Assembly (NCBI RefSeq): GCF_027579695.1
Contig: NC_083596.1
Coordinates: 17,759,755 to 17,823,754 of the forward strand
Source of the DNA: Neoarius graeffei
Lineage: Eukaryota; Chordata; Actinopteri; Siluriformes; Ariidae
DNA: 64,000 bases
Reading direction: 5' to 3'
Below the pieces are notes generated by a model. That model was not told the origin of the DNA. It was given only the letters and a program-made list of their open reading frames with translations, and made no database searches. Below are positions 11,093-22,072 of the stretch, one piece after another (within the stretch, counting starts at the first letter, position 1; every line of letters starts with the position of its first letter). Made by a program: the position numbers and the translations under genes.

Positions 11093-11776
11093 AGTGCATA
11101 TTCTGGACCAATTTCGTGTTGTTGTTTTTTTTTTAATATGAAAGTATATCCCTTTACACACTCATCCAGAAGGGTAATTTTGCACAAGGCCATCTGTCTA
11201 CAGCAGAAAAAAATAAAATAACAAAACGTGTCTGGAAAAATCCCAAGGGAGTCTGGAGCCAGATTCGTGACGTTACCTGCGGAAGCGCCAGCAGGCTGCG
11301 CGAGCTTGCACGGTTTCAGTGCACAGCCTGTGTAGACCAAGCGCTCCCATTTCTCCCTCATTGTCCGGTCTTTTGGGAAACGATGAGTACTAATCCCATC
11401 AAGATTGGTGTTGCTACACCCTCCTACGATACATCTGTTAACCATTTTAATAATTACGTGATAACGTTGAAGAAATTTGCAGAAAACCACCAGGTCGTTT
11501 TCTCATAAACAAACCAGCGCTGACGTAGGATTCAGAGGGAGGCGTCCCGCACGCGACGTCACGAAAATCACTGTTTCCCGGGAAATCCAAATGCCGAGTT
11601 TTTTCAGAGGCGGACCAATTCGCCTCAAATGGCTTGATTTCAACTGAATTTTTCTGGTATTGCGCAAGGTACGAAAATTGCAGAGAATGCAGAATGTTAC
11701 AGATATTTGACCAAAGTTTAATATAAAATAGGAGAATTACACTGATCTTGCTCCTGATTTACCCGTGATATGCACA
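11093..11776 (-). mobile_element. TTAA-target element with a THAP exon (Kolobok-like)
   Basis: TTAA at 11089-11092 and 11777-11780 flanks short inverted ends (AGTGCATAT and ATATGCACA). It contains a THAP zinc-finger first exon on -. Kolobok transposases are known to carry THAP domains and to target TTAA, so the two features support each other; P-type elements would give 8-bp duplications instead. Confidence 0.65.
11277..11445 (-). pseudogene. THAP-domain first exon of a transposase gene
   Basis: The ATG at 11443-11445 opens with MVNRCIVGGCSNTN, then THRFPKDRTMREKWERLVY: the first half of a THAP DNA-binding domain (C-x4-C, then the FPKD and W positions). The exon ends at 11277 before a plausible donor GTAACG. 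The second half of the THAP domain (C-x2-H) would be in the next exon, which is missing from this short element. No stop occurs in this exon. Host THAP genes are an alternative, but the element boundaries argue for a transposon exon. Confidence 0.7.
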
Positions 11777-11943
11777 TTAACTCAATTTGGTTAAAACTAC
11801 TCGGGGACGCTCTGTTTGCTACAGTACACAGACTGTTTCTTATTATTCTATCCACATTCACTGGATATGAGCAATCGCGTGCCCTGATTGGCTACTCTAC
11901 TACTAGAATATCAGCTCATATACCGTGAGTAGAGAAAAGCAAA

Positions 11944-12042
11944 ATGGCAGCGCGTTTTGCTGAAAGAACCGAGAACGAAATAAAAACTACTTGAAAATAA
12001 AACCCAAAAAGGCAACAAAGTATGGAATGATAGTATTTGATG
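11944..12042 (+). pseudogene. KIAA1958/DUF3504-like first exon, decayed
   Basis: Begins MAARFAERTENEIKT and then loses frame; it ends at a donor GTAAGA (12043). The intact counterpart in copy B (60517-60631) shows the original reading (MAERVAEPTEDEIKTLLENK, then KATKYGMKVFD). This N-terminal segment is typical of KIAA1958/QRICH1-like proteins whose DUF3504 domain derives from Crypton-type tyrosine recombinases. The catalytic domain is absent. Confidence 0.6.
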
Positions 12043-12516
12043 GTAAGAATGTGTCTTTTGTTTTTTTCTCAAGAATTATTATTATTGCATTTTTCACAAA
12101 TTGCTCCAGTCATTTCGCCGGTTTGTTTCATCTTTAAGCATTAAAATTTGCACGGAAAACATTTCAAATTGGTTTAACTTGGAAATGCAAGTTCATCTGC
12201 TGCCTTGAAAATGCAAGTCAACTCAATTTGACGATTATCTTTGTTTCAACTCCGAAAAAGTCTCAGTTAGTCAAGACAACTAATTAATTCAAGTCTAACC
12301 TTTGAAAACTTGCACAGATTAGTTCAAATTAAAAACACTTTTCAGAGCTCATTGAGTTAAAGAGAAAAAGTAAGTGGACATAACTAAACAAGGCTGAAAT
12401 GTTTGACAGTGTGTTCATTTTTTTTTTTTTTAGAGCGGTTCAAAAGCTCAAAGAAGATTGAAAATTACAGAACTGAAATGTCCAAGGAAAAATTAAATAA
12501 ACGTCTAAAGCCGTTC

Positions 12517-12790
12517 TACTTAGACTTAGACAAAACTTTATTTATCCCCGAAGGGCAATTAGAAGGGCGAAGAGCGGTACATTAAAAGAGCAAGAAAATA
12601 AAATCACAAAAAGAATAAAATCACAAAAATGGGTGGGGGAAAAAAGCGTATTATGTACAATATACAATGGCAGGCCTGTTGCCAGTAACAAAGTAAAAGA
12701 AAAAAAAAATAAATTAAAAAAGGCAGCAGATAAAATATGACAAATAAATAAAATGACGCGTGGATAAAATTAAAATGACAATATGACTAT
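12517..12790 (-). mobile_element. LINE 3'-end fragment inserted in copy A
   Basis: This segment interrupts the DUF3504-type element: flanking sequence (TCTAAAGC..TTCTA and TATACCTCG..) is contiguous in copy B. It contains ACTTTATTTATCCCCGAAGG, whose complement is a typical fish LINE tail. AT-rich, no coding part. Confidence 0.6.
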
Positions 12791-12995
12791 ACCTCGACAC
12801 GACAGCAAGACGGCACTTTCTACAAAAAAACAACACTAAAGTCAATCTGTGCCACCATCGATAGGTTTTTAAGAAGTCCGCCTAAGCGGAAATGATTTTG
12901 TCGGATGTTTTGTATAAAGTTTTTATTTATCGAATTTGCAAAAAATAAAAATGCTCCGTTTCTCAAAATCCAGTGAATGTGGAGAGAATAAAACA

Positions 12996-13095
12996 GTTAT
13001 TCCACTCAATCTTGTCGTACACGGCTTATAGCCGACTCGGTGCTACGCGCCTCATTGGCTATCAGCTCATGTACGATGAGATTGAGTGGGATAAC
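12996..13095. repeat. 50-bp core between 25-bp inverted arms (orientation A)
   Basis: Arms GTTATTCCACTCAATC... (12996-13020) and its inverted partner (13071-13095) enclose the core 13021-13070 (begins ACGGCTTATAGCC, ends GCTATCAGCTCAT). In copy B the core (60048-60097) has the opposite orientation relative to the rest of the element. Confidence 0.8.
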
Positions 13096-13306
13096 TTTTT
13101 TTTTTTAATAAATTTTTTTTTCCCTCATTTGGAGCACTTGGCAGACACCAATAGTGAAATTGTGTTACAACCGTAGCGTTGACAAATTACTGTGTTATAA
13201 CTGGAATAAACAGGAATCAGTACAACAGCATGTCCCTGTGGTGGTGGGGTTTTTTTGTTTTGTTTTTTTAAATTCCTTAGATAATCCCCTTTCTCTCTCT
13301 CTCCAG

Positions 13307-13455
13307 GCATCACTCGTGTCGTGGGCAACAAGAAGGGCATGTTCACTCGACAGCGGCAACCCAAAGCAGGAGCTTTCCTTCTGAAAGAGCGCTACTGGAG
13401 GATCGCCAATGAGACAGGTGTCCTGGCCATGTGGGCCAGATACCCCTGCCTGTGA
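13307..13455 (+). CDS. GUSB: Beta-glucuronidase, last coding exon
   Basis: Phase-1 acceptor (CTCTCTCCAG ending 13306), then 49 codons and TGA at 13453-13455. The peptide has [19 protein letters not shown] and [14 protein letters not shown], matching the conserved [22 protein letters not shown] block of vertebrate GUSB; Asn-Lys of the NKKG motif contacts the substrate carboxylate in known glucuronidases. After IANET the sequence is [12 protein letters not shown] and then stop, where human has RYPHS and a longer tail. The C-terminal propeptide seen in mammals is absent, and about nine residues appear inserted before RYP. Together with the exons at 431 and 10874 this completes the 3' end of the gene. 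Confidence 0.95.
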
Positions 13456-15202
13456 AACCTCCACCCAGGCTGCCATGTTACATCTGTGTGTGTGTGTGTG
13501 TGTTAATGTGAGAGAGAGAAAGACAGACTACAAATATGAGCTGTGAAAACGACTCGAAATATTTTACGACTGCGAATGTTTCTCTGGCTGTGTAATTCAG
13601 GGAGGATTGAAATTTTTCTTGTCATTTTTAAGACTTCTAAACAGCAACTTGATCTTATTGAGCACAAATCAGCACGAATGTCCAAATGCTGGAGGTGTGT
13701 GAGATTCAGAACACGACTACCACACAAATAGACTACGTTCAGACTGCACCCTGAAACGACCCATATCCGATTTTTTTGCCCATATGCGACCTGTATCCGA
13801 TTTATTGACAATCTGAACGACACAGATCCGATTTTTTTCACATGCGACCCAGGCCGCTTGGATATGTGGTCCTAATTCCGATGCATATCCGTTATTTTCA
13901 CATGCGACTGCAGTCTGACCGGACAGGTCGCATTCATGCGACCTACACGTCATCAACAAGAGACAAACATCACTATTCTGCATTGGCTAATCCCGCCTCT
14001 TTGGTGGAAAACAACAACATTTGTACAGTTTTCAGAATTTAAATAGACTTTTATAGAATTGATCAAGCTAATGGTGGATTTGGTAGGGACCTGGACGTTA
14101 AATCATCCTGTATTACAAGATTATAAGATTGTTCTGGAAATTTCCAGTAATTTGACACTTTCGGTCTCATTAGTCTGCTGCCCACATTAATCAGATTATT
14201 GTGCGAGTTCCTCCGCCGCCGCCACAAAAACCACATCGCCAGGTCTCGCCTCATCTCCATGCTTTACTTGCGAACTTGAAGAGTGCGCTTTTTTTTTGTT
14301 TACATATTACGTAGATGTGCTTATTACGTGTCAGTTTGCGCATGTGGGACACTTTTGGGTCGTTTTCCGTTCATATTGGAGATCGCATACAAGTCTCATA
14401 TAATTGGTAATGTGAACGGCCTAACAAAAAAATCGGATTTCACAACAAATCGGATATGGGTCGTTTCAGGTTGCAGTCTGAACGTAGTGATAGGTGCACG
14501 TTACCCAAGCGGGATTGTGCAGAAGTACTGTTGATGCACTCACGGTTTTCTTCCCCCTGCCTCTTCCGGGTCCAAAATCCAAGTTTAGCTTCCGAATCAT
14601 GCCATAAACTTGCATCACCAGAGCGTAAACAAGAGCATGACGAGTTTTCTCACACTGATCTGAGACCAGTTTTCAGGAGCACGGTTATGTCTTTGATTAT
14701 AATAAGTAGTGCAAGTCTTTTTTTTTTTTTTTTTTCCGTCCTGAGAGCATCTCCTCGTTCAGCTCTCTAAACACACACACACCACTGCAAACATAAAGGT
14801 TTTTCTTGTTAGATTCGATACTGTGAGGGAATCTGAGGACAAATTTGTTTGGTTTTTTATCAGCTGTGCAGTGAATCAGAAATTATACACCAGTATTTCC
14901 ATATTTCTGTTACAGTATTTGAAAAAGACGCGCTGAAGCGGACACGTGCTGCCTTATACTCTTCCAACTTGCACACATTCCTGGCTAATAAGCGAACACA
15001 CCCTGTGATACCGTTTATTAGTATGCTGGTTTACTTGATAAGCTCACACTCTTGGCTTGTTGTTGATAGAGCGTGAAGAGGTGTTGAATTTGTTTCAGAA
15101 CGTCTTGAATGGTGGACCATGATTTACCGGTAGACCTGCTTTTATGGGACCATTTAATGAAATGATTGCATTAGTATATAATTATTAAATGGAAATAATA
15201 AA
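13456..15202 (+). promoter_or_regulatory. GUSB: Probable GUSB 3' UTR with polyadenylation signal
   Basis: After the stop there is a (GT)n run at 13482-13503. The first AATAAA I see on + downstream is at 15197-15202 (AATAATAAAG context), followed within 60-80 bp by T/GT-rich sequence. This would give a UTR of about 1.7 kb containing the MITE at 13732-14488. An earlier noncanonical signal cannot be excluded. Confidence 0.4.
13732..14488. mobile_element. MITE with about 42-bp terminal inverted repeats
   Basis: Left ACTACGTTCAGACTGCA.., continuing through CTGAAACGACCCATATCCGA, is mirrored at the right end (14447-14488) with one or two differences. Subterminal CATGCGAC and TCCGATTT motifs repeat. 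ATAG flanks loosely on both sides, so the target duplication is unclear. The element lies in the presumed GUSB 3' UTR. Confidence 0.85.
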
Positions 15203-16153
15203 GTTCGCTACAAAAAATGGGCAAGACCTTTTAAGGCTCACCAACCATCTGATGTTTTTGCTGTCTGGTTCTACCTGCAGGTTTAATGGATTCTTTCCTC
15301 TTCGCCATTCTGTGTATCAATTACATAATTGTTGCTTTTTTTTTCAAATCCAATGATATTTACCTTTCTTACATTCAGTTCTAATCAATCAATCTTAGGT
15401 CTATTTGTCTTTGATATGCACAATGAGTCAAAGACGTGTAACAAATACATTCAAACTAATAAAAGATCCAAATTAAAAAAACAAACAAAGCTAGACGGCC
15501 TTTCGATTTCATAAAATCGGTGAAATTTTGTTCCCTCTGAAATTTGGTCATTGTGATATATGTTTATTTCTGTAATATCAGGCCAATCTGTGGCTGGGAA
15601 GTTATTTAATTTGAGGGGGATTAGAGCAAATAATGTGCATGAAATTGCTCGCTTCGCGCAGTCAGCAGACAGAGGAAGTCCGTGTGCGCATGCGCAGGTT
15701 TACCTTCTTCTTCTTTTGGGTTTTACAGCAGCTGGCATCCCCAGTGTTGCATTACTGCCATCTACAGGAACAGCTGATCACATCGAGGTGCTCGCTGAGC
15801 GCCAATATTTATTAGTTTGGTCCTGCGTTTCCTTTTCTTCTCGCTTTCCGTTACTGTAGTCGGTCTTTCACATTTCATTCACACACTCACGTCCTCCATT
15901 TTTCTCTCTCATTTCAAATTTGTATCCCACAATGCCTTGCGCGAACAGGGAAAGCCCACTACGTCATGCATAACGTAGTATCTTGTATTGCATCATGGTG
16001 AAGCCGGAAAAAATAGCAGAGAATTTAGGGCCACGTCGTGACTATTAAAAAAAAATAGTAAAATTGGAAGTCTGATTTGAATTCGGTAGCTTTCGGGCCA
16101 CTAAACAAAAATAATTGGGTGTCGGGGAGAATTCTTTTTATGACAGTCTACCT
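14489..16153. other. GUSB 3' flank, no clear gene
   Basis: Contains poly-T at 14717-14735 and otherwise unassigned sequence. From about 15600 to 16030 it looks like a decayed repeat (GCGCATGCGCAGG, ACGTCATGCATAACGT, CATCATGGTGAAGCCGG), but I found no partner copy or ends. Confidence 0.5.
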
Positions 16154-16157
16154 TTAA

Positions 16158-16855
16158 AGGAACAGTCCACCGTACTTCCATAATGAAATATGCTCTTATC
16201 TGAATTGAGACGAGCTGCTCCGTACCTCTCCGAGCTTTGCGCGACCTCCCAGTCAGTCAGACGCGCTGTCACTCCTGTTAGCAATGTAGCTAGGCTCAGT
16301 ATGGCCAATGGTATTTTTTGGGGCTGTAGTTAGATGCGACCAAACTCTTCCACGTTTTTCCTGTTTACATAGGTTTATATGACCAGTGATATGAAACAAG
16401 TTCAGTTACACAAATTGAAACGTAGCGATTTTCTATGCTATGGAAAGTCCGCACTATAATGACAGGCGTACTAACACCTTCTGCGCACTTCGACAGCGCG
16501 TTGATACGGAGCTCAGATATCGAAGCGCACAGAAGGTGTTAGTACACCTGTCATTATAGTGCGGACTTTCCATAGCATAGAAAATCGCTACGTTTCAATT
16601 TGTGTAACTGAACTTGTTTCATATCACTGGTCATATAAACCTATGTAAACAGGAAAAACGCGGAAGAGTTTGGTCGCATCTAACTACAGCCCCAAAAAAT
16701 ACCATTGGCTATACTGAGCCTAGCTACATTGCTAACAGGCGTGACAGCGCGTCTGACTGACTGGGAGGTCGCGCAAAGCTCGGAGAGGTACGGAGCAGCT
16801 CGTCTCAATTCAGATAAGAGCATATTTCATTATGGAAGTACGGTGGACTGTTCCT
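16158..16855. mobile_element. Complete palindromic TTAA-target element (2 x 336-bp arms)
   Basis: The left arm 16158-16493 and right arm 16520-16855 are complementary along their whole 336-bp length with only scattered substitutions and no net length difference; a 26-nt loop separates them. TTAA flanks at 16154-16157 and 16856-16859. Termini are AGGAACAGTCC and GGACTGTTCCT. A partial copy occupies 1-211. It could fold as one long hairpin. Confidence 0.93.
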
Positions 16856-16859
16856 TTAA

Positions 16860-17913
16860 AGTACTATAATAGGTAAATATATTATATCAAGAAGATCTTT
16901 TATACAAGACATAATATTAAAATTAAAAATCAAAAAATGTAAATGTTAAATCGAGAATATAACGAAATGCAGTTTAACTCTCTTGATCACAAATATTACA
17001 TTTGCACACTAGTATGATTCGTTTTCTTTATGGCGCTTTTAAACTTGATTAAACAAGATATCTCAGTCCGAATGGTTTCATCCATAATTTATATTTTGCC
17101 TTTTACAAGTTGGCTTTAATTTACCTTTGGAAATATCTAAAGTATGTTTTTGAAATTTGTGATACCTACATTTTTTAGAACTTTGTAGAGGTTTTTTCTT
17201 TTCAATAAAAGTCAATTTCCTAGATGTGATTTTAATGGACATTTTCTTTTTTTTTTTCCGGTATTGTGTATTTGCAAGAATAAGTGTCTGCCTACTTTTT
17301 AGTTCACTATAGTAATGATAGAAATATGTTTGGCATGCTTGAAACTGGTACAAGCTTCTCCGATCACTACTTGTTTTGGTTAAATCCTTGAGTTTTATCT
17401 TCGCTCGCACATTCTGCTCTCTGCTTAATGAAGGTTATGTTGACCAGAAATGCCTTTCTTCTTTTATAAGTTTATAATCCTGATGGATGATGTAATTGTA
17501 CATAATGTCTCTCTTCTTTCATAAAATACTGTAGTCTAAACCAGTGATGTAATGCTTCATCAACCATTTACACTACTCTGTCATACATAGATAACTTAGT
17601 TTCACAACTCTGGATTATGGTCACAATAATTGGAAAAAAACTACTCATCTTGTTATAGAAAGGGGTTTATTATGATCACTTAGGGACTGGAAGCTGGAAT
17701 TTCTGCTGCTGTGCATGTGAGGGATCAATTGTTGATCCCTGAAACGTGGACTGAAAATCCGACTCTTTAGTGTCTTTGGATATTTGCAGTCAAGCCATAA
17801 CAAACCTTGAATTGTTGGCACTTTCATAGATATGATCAGAAGTGACTGAAGTTATCACAAATTCAACTGCCTGTCAATAATTACGCCTTTGCCGAATTAA
17901 TTAACCGGGGCAT
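16860..17913. other. AT-rich intergenic sequence
   Basis: No repeat family, open exon or RNA signature recognised. Several short A/T runs only. Confidence 0.6.
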
Positions 17914-17915
17914 TA

Positions 17916-19514
17916 CAGTGGTGCTTGAAAGTTTGTGAACCCTTTAGAATTTTCTATATTTCTGTATAAATATGACCTAAAACATTATCAGATTTTCACA
18001 CAAGTAGATAAAGAGAACCCAGTTAAACAAATGAGACAAAAATATTATACTTGGTCACTTATTTATTGAGGAAAATAATCCAATGTTACATATCTGTGAC
18101 TGGCAAAAGTACAGGAACCTTTGCTTTCATTATCTGGCTTGACCCCCTTGTGCAGCAATAACTGCAACTAAACGTTTGCAGTAACTGTTGATCAGTCCTG
18201 CACACCGGCTTGGAGGAATTTTAGCCCGTTCCTCCGTACAGAACAGCTTCAACTCTGGGATGTTGGTGGGTTTCCTCACATGAACTGCTCGCTTCAGGTC
18301 CTTCCACAACATTTCAATTGGATTAAGGTCAGGACTTTGACTTGGCCATTCCAAAACATTAACTTTATTCTTCTTTAACTATTCTTTGGTAGAACGACTT
18401 GTGTGCTGAGGGTCGTTGTCTTGCTGCATGACCCACCTTCTCTTGAGATTCAGTTCATGGACAGATGTCCTGACGTTTTCCTTTAGAATTCACTGGTATA
18501 ATTTAGAATTCATTGTTCCATCAATGATGGCAAGCTGTCCTGGCCCAGATGCAGCAAAACAGGCCCAAACCATGATACTATCACCACCATGTTTCACAGA
18601 TGGGATAAGGTTCTTATGCTGGAATGCAGTGTTTTCCTTTCTCCAAACATAACGCTTCTGATTTAAACCAAAAAGTTCTATTTTGATCTCATCCGTCCAC
18701 AAAACATTTTTCCAATAGCCTTCTGGCTTGTCCACGTTATCTTTAGCAAACTGCAGACAAGCAGCAATGTTCGTTTTGGAGAGCAGTGGCTTTCTCCTTG
18801 CAACCCTGCCATGCACACCATTGTTGTTCAGTGTTCTCCTGATGGTGGACTCATGAACATTAACATTAGCCAATGTGAGAGAGGCCTTCAGTTGCTTAGA
18901 AGTTACCCTGGGGTCCTTTGTGACTTCGCCGACTATTACACGCCTTGCTCTTGGAGTGATCTTTGTTGGTCGACCACTCCTGGGGAGGGTAACAATGGTC
19001 TTGAATTCCCTCCCTTTGTAAACAATCTGTCTGACTGTGGATTGGTAGAGTCCAAACTCTTTAGAGATGGTTTTGTAACCTTTTCCAGCCTGATGAGCAT
19101 CAACAGCACTTTTTCTGAGGTCCTCAGAAATCTCCTTTGTTTTTGCCATGATACACTTCCACAAACATGTGTTGTGAAGATCAGACTTTGATAGATCCCT
19201 GTTCTTTAAATAAAACAGGGTGCCCACTCACACCTGATTGTCATCCCATTGATTGAAAACACCTGACTCTAATTTCACCTTCAAATTAACTGCTAATCCT
19301 AGAGGTTCACATACTTTTGCCACTCACATATGTAATATTGGATCATTTTCCTCAATAAATAAATGACCAAGTATAATATTTGTGTCTCATTTGTTTAACT
19401 GGGTTCTCGTTATCTACTTTTAGGACTTGTGTGAAAACCTGATGTTGTTTTAGGTCATATTTATGCAGAAATATAGAAAATTCTAAAGGGTTCACAAACT
19501 TTCAAGCACCACTC
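17916..19514 (-). mobile_element. Tc1-like transposon, copy 2, both ends present
   Basis: TA at 17914-17915 and 19515-19516; termini CAGTGGTGCTTGAAAGTTTG and inverted ..CTTTCAAGCACCACT (last base changed to C). Same family as 5600-7162. The internal motif TCACAGATATGTAA near each end is part of the inner direct-repeat arrangement. Confidence 0.95.
18130..19149 (-). pseudogene. Tc1 transposase with two nonsense codons
   Basis: Starts MAKTKEISEDLRK (ATG at 19147-19149) and stays in one frame for about 339 codons, but with TGA at 18487-18489 (Arg in copy 1) and TAG at 18379-18381 (Trp in copy 1). DD34E residues are visible: WTDEIKIE, the second D in the QQD motif and SPDLNPIEMLW. Where copy 1 has an inverted 21-mer, this copy reads NIAACLQFAKDN, the form usual for the family, so it shows the ancestral orientation. 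Confidence 0.93.
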
Positions 19515-19516
19515 TA

Positions 19517-20135
19517 TGTTTCTTGCCCTGCTTGACATCATGCGTTTTGCTTATTCAAATTATTAAAAGTTCATTTGATATCACATTTTACTGTTTTCAT
19601 GTGTATTTGGCTAATAAAGCTACAAAGTCTTTAACTGCAAAAAGATCAATTTCAATGAGAAAAATGAGAATCATGTCTCCTTAGTAAACCAACAGTTGCG
19701 ATATGTAAACAAATGAAAAACTTCCACTAAAGTATCCTGGAACGAATGGCAATTATAACATACAGGATACCTCAAACATGGCGGTTTCAAGATGACGAGG
19801 TGGGGAAATAGAATCGCTCGTTTTTGATCGGACTCTCAGCAACTTTCATTTTAAAAAAAATCCATCAAACATCTTTAAATGTTATCAGTAAGTATTCATA
19901 ATAAAGATCAAGTGTTCTTGGATCTCGTGCTAAAGAACTTAGAGTTGTGCTAAAAGACTTTTGTGCTAAATAACCGTAAAACGTCCGTCAGTGACTGTTT
20001 CCTCCTGGATCGATCCCTGAGGCAGAATCTTCTAGGCGGCAGAGCTATATTCCTGGATCACACTTTGTCAGTTCAGCCTCCTTCAGATCAAAACCTAACA
20101 ATCAATATTATATTATCGTATCACAACTATATGTG
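19517..20135. other. Unassigned sequence between two transposons
   Basis: Holds a CpG-containing stretch AACATGGCGGTTTCAAGATG near 19778 that resembles 5' ends of decayed mobile genes, but no frame can be supported. Confidence 0.5.
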
Positions 20136-20294
20136 CAGTTGAGTGCAAATGTTTGCATCCCCCATGAATTCCAGGTGAAAAAAAATTATCTCCAATAACA
20201 AACTCCAAGAAATATAAAAACTAAATGTGTGCACGCACGCATCTTACCAGATAACCTAAAATATAGAACGAGCTAAACGAATGGCGGATGTAAG

Positions 20295-21287
20295 CATGGG
20301 CGCCGCCAGGGGGGGAAAGGTTAGAGCAATTCTAGGGGCCCAGCACTGCCATGGGGCCCTTTAAGGGGCTTATAATATGCTTTTAATGATTTTAATAAGA
20401 CTTTTGAAATAACAACAATGCAATATTCCATCTGGTAAAATGAGCTAATTGAACAAGGTTGTCTATTTCTTGAGTTCTTCAACATATCGTCATTTAACCC
20501 TCCCCCTTTTGCGAAATGGTACGGTCCAGTTCTGGTAGAAGCACGATGCGTTAAATCTGTGTGCTGATCAGTGCAACGCTACTTGCTGCTGTGTCGCGGT
20601 GCAGCAGCCAGCCAGCCAGCAGTGGAGTGCGTACAGTCTATGATCGCTAAATACGAAGAGTAGCTGTCAAAAACGTAAAGAAAGGCAGCTGAAAGCTGAG
20701 AGGGACCGGAGAGGCAGGCAACTGGTCACTCAGTTTTTCCCAAAGAAAGGTAGCTATCGCTCACGTGTGTTCAAAATATTAGCGAATGGTAAATGAACAG
20801 TATGAACGTGGTTGGATTAGCCTATCAAGAGAACACTTTTATAGTTTGTACAGTGACATTTTTCCATTTTAATAACTGAACTGACTTGTGTGATAAACAA
20901 GATGAAATATTACGTTATGCTGGTGCTAATAACTAGTGCTAATAACCAGTTTCATAACTAATGGGGTGCCCTAAATATGCCCAGATTCAACCTCAGGGGG
21001 ACCTCCGCCCTACCAAACCACTGAACCCCCCTTTGGAGAAGGAGGTAAGCAGCAATACAACCCATAAATGCTTTAGGATTGAAGTTTTTAAATTTTAAAT
21101 TTAAATTTAAGTTTTAGAATTAGTCACTGACCAGTTTTCATCTAGTCCCTGGTGGGTTAATACATAAAATGTAATAAAGTCACAAACTCAAGGTCCATGG
21201 GCTATCAAAAGTCAAATAATGACAATAGTGCAATTGTGACGAGGGTGGGCAAAGTTGGGGGGCCCAAAATTTCTGGCGGCACCCCTG
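20295..21287. mobile_element. Nonautonomous hAT element, nested
   Basis: TIR CATGGGCGCCGCCAG at the left against CAGGGGTGCCGCCAG (complement of the right end); 8-bp target duplications GATGTAAG (20287-20294) and GATGCAAG (21288-21295) differ at one base. It carries a transposase first-exon relic. Confidence 0.85.
20659..20749 (+). pseudogene. hAT transposase first-exon relic (QKRKERQL..TQFFPKK)
   Basis: Thirty codons read CQKRKERQLKAERDRRGR and then QLVTQFFPKK before a donor GTAGCT at 20750. Basic, charged, with a TQFF motif: this resembles the segment before the TTF zinc finger of fish hAT proteins. No start Met in frame is obvious, since upstream TAG lies in another frame. Confidence 0.55.
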
Positions 21288-21618
21288 GATGCAAGTTATT
21301 TATATTAATACAATGCTAAGAAAGGGAAGCTTTGATTAAAATGGTATCATTTTAGTTGTCTAAATGAGAAAATGCTTTTTCATTATTTTGTCCTGGGGGT
21401 TTGCACTCAACTGTAAAGAGCGCTCGAACCAGTCGTAATTTTTGACCATGTACTGGGATGTGGTTTAATAAATCACAGTATGTTGGAGGGTGGTTGTTGT
21501 GGGGGGGGAGTTATTTAAATAATCCAGGCTTATTTTTAACCACGTCAATTAATATTTTAATACACAAACTGCTACCGGAATATATCATCTTGCATCAGTA
21601 CATGAATGTCCTCTAATG

Positions 21619-22062
21619 CCCCTTTTCCACCAAATCAGTTCCAAGGCTGGTTCGGGGCCAGTGCTTAGTTTGGAACCGGGTTTTCTGTTTCCACTGACAA
21701 AGAACTGGTTCCAGGCTAGCACCAGCTCTTTGCTGGGCCAGAGGAAAGAACCGCTTACGTCAGCGGGGGGGCGGAGTTGTTAAGACCAACAACAATAGCA
21801 AGACGGCGAAAGGTTGCCATTTTTAAATAAGCGACGAGATATCATGGATGCAGTAAAGCAGCAGTCATCCATTATTGTTGTTGTTGTTGCTTCAATGTTC
21901 ACGCCAAGGTTTATGCAAACGCAGCGACGTAACTGACGTATACAGTGACGTAATGACGTGGCTCCCCTTAGCACCCCAAGTTGTAAAAGCAAACTGGTTC
22001 TCAGCTGGTTTGCAAGTTAAATGAGTTGTGAACCAGCCCTGGAACTGATTTGGTGGAAAAGA
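21619..22062. mobile_element. MITE with CCCCTTTTCCACCAAA ends, copy A
   Basis: Ends CCCCTTTTCCACCAAATCAG and inverted CTGATTTGGTGGAAAAG. Subterminal CCAGTGCTTAGTTTGGAACC and GGCTGGTTC motifs are shared with an inverted copy at 57567-58088. Harbinger-like in style, but no clear target duplication. Confidence 0.75.
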
Positions 22063-22072
22063 AGTATTAGTA

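Larger units (their letters stand above)
11842..13095 (+). mobile_element. DUF3504/KIAA1958-type exon-bearing TIR element, copy A
   Basis: The left end contains ATTCTATCCACATTCACTGG (from about 11847) and its complement recurs near the right end (about 12969-12990). The same body is present inverted at 60026-60742. Subterminal motifs TATCAGCTCAT and ATTGGCT occur at both ends. It holds a decayed first exon (11944-12042), a LINE tail insertion (about 12517-12790) and a right-end block with a 50-bp core flanked by 25-bp inverted arms (12996-13095). Confidence 0.75.
20136..21413. mobile_element. TIR element with CAGTTGAGTGCAAA ends, host of a nested hAT
   Basis: Left CAGTTGAGTGCAAATGTTTG and right TTTGCACTCAACTG are inverted; TA follows the right end (21414-21415), while the left TA position is mutated to TG. 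With the nested hAT (20295-21287) removed it is about 280 bp, the size of a mariner-type MITE. Confidence 0.65.

Noticed and set aside
13419..13440. 22-bp GT...AG intron in the last GUSB exon
   Set aside because: Far below the minimum size for spliceosomal introns; kept as part of the coding exon with a note.
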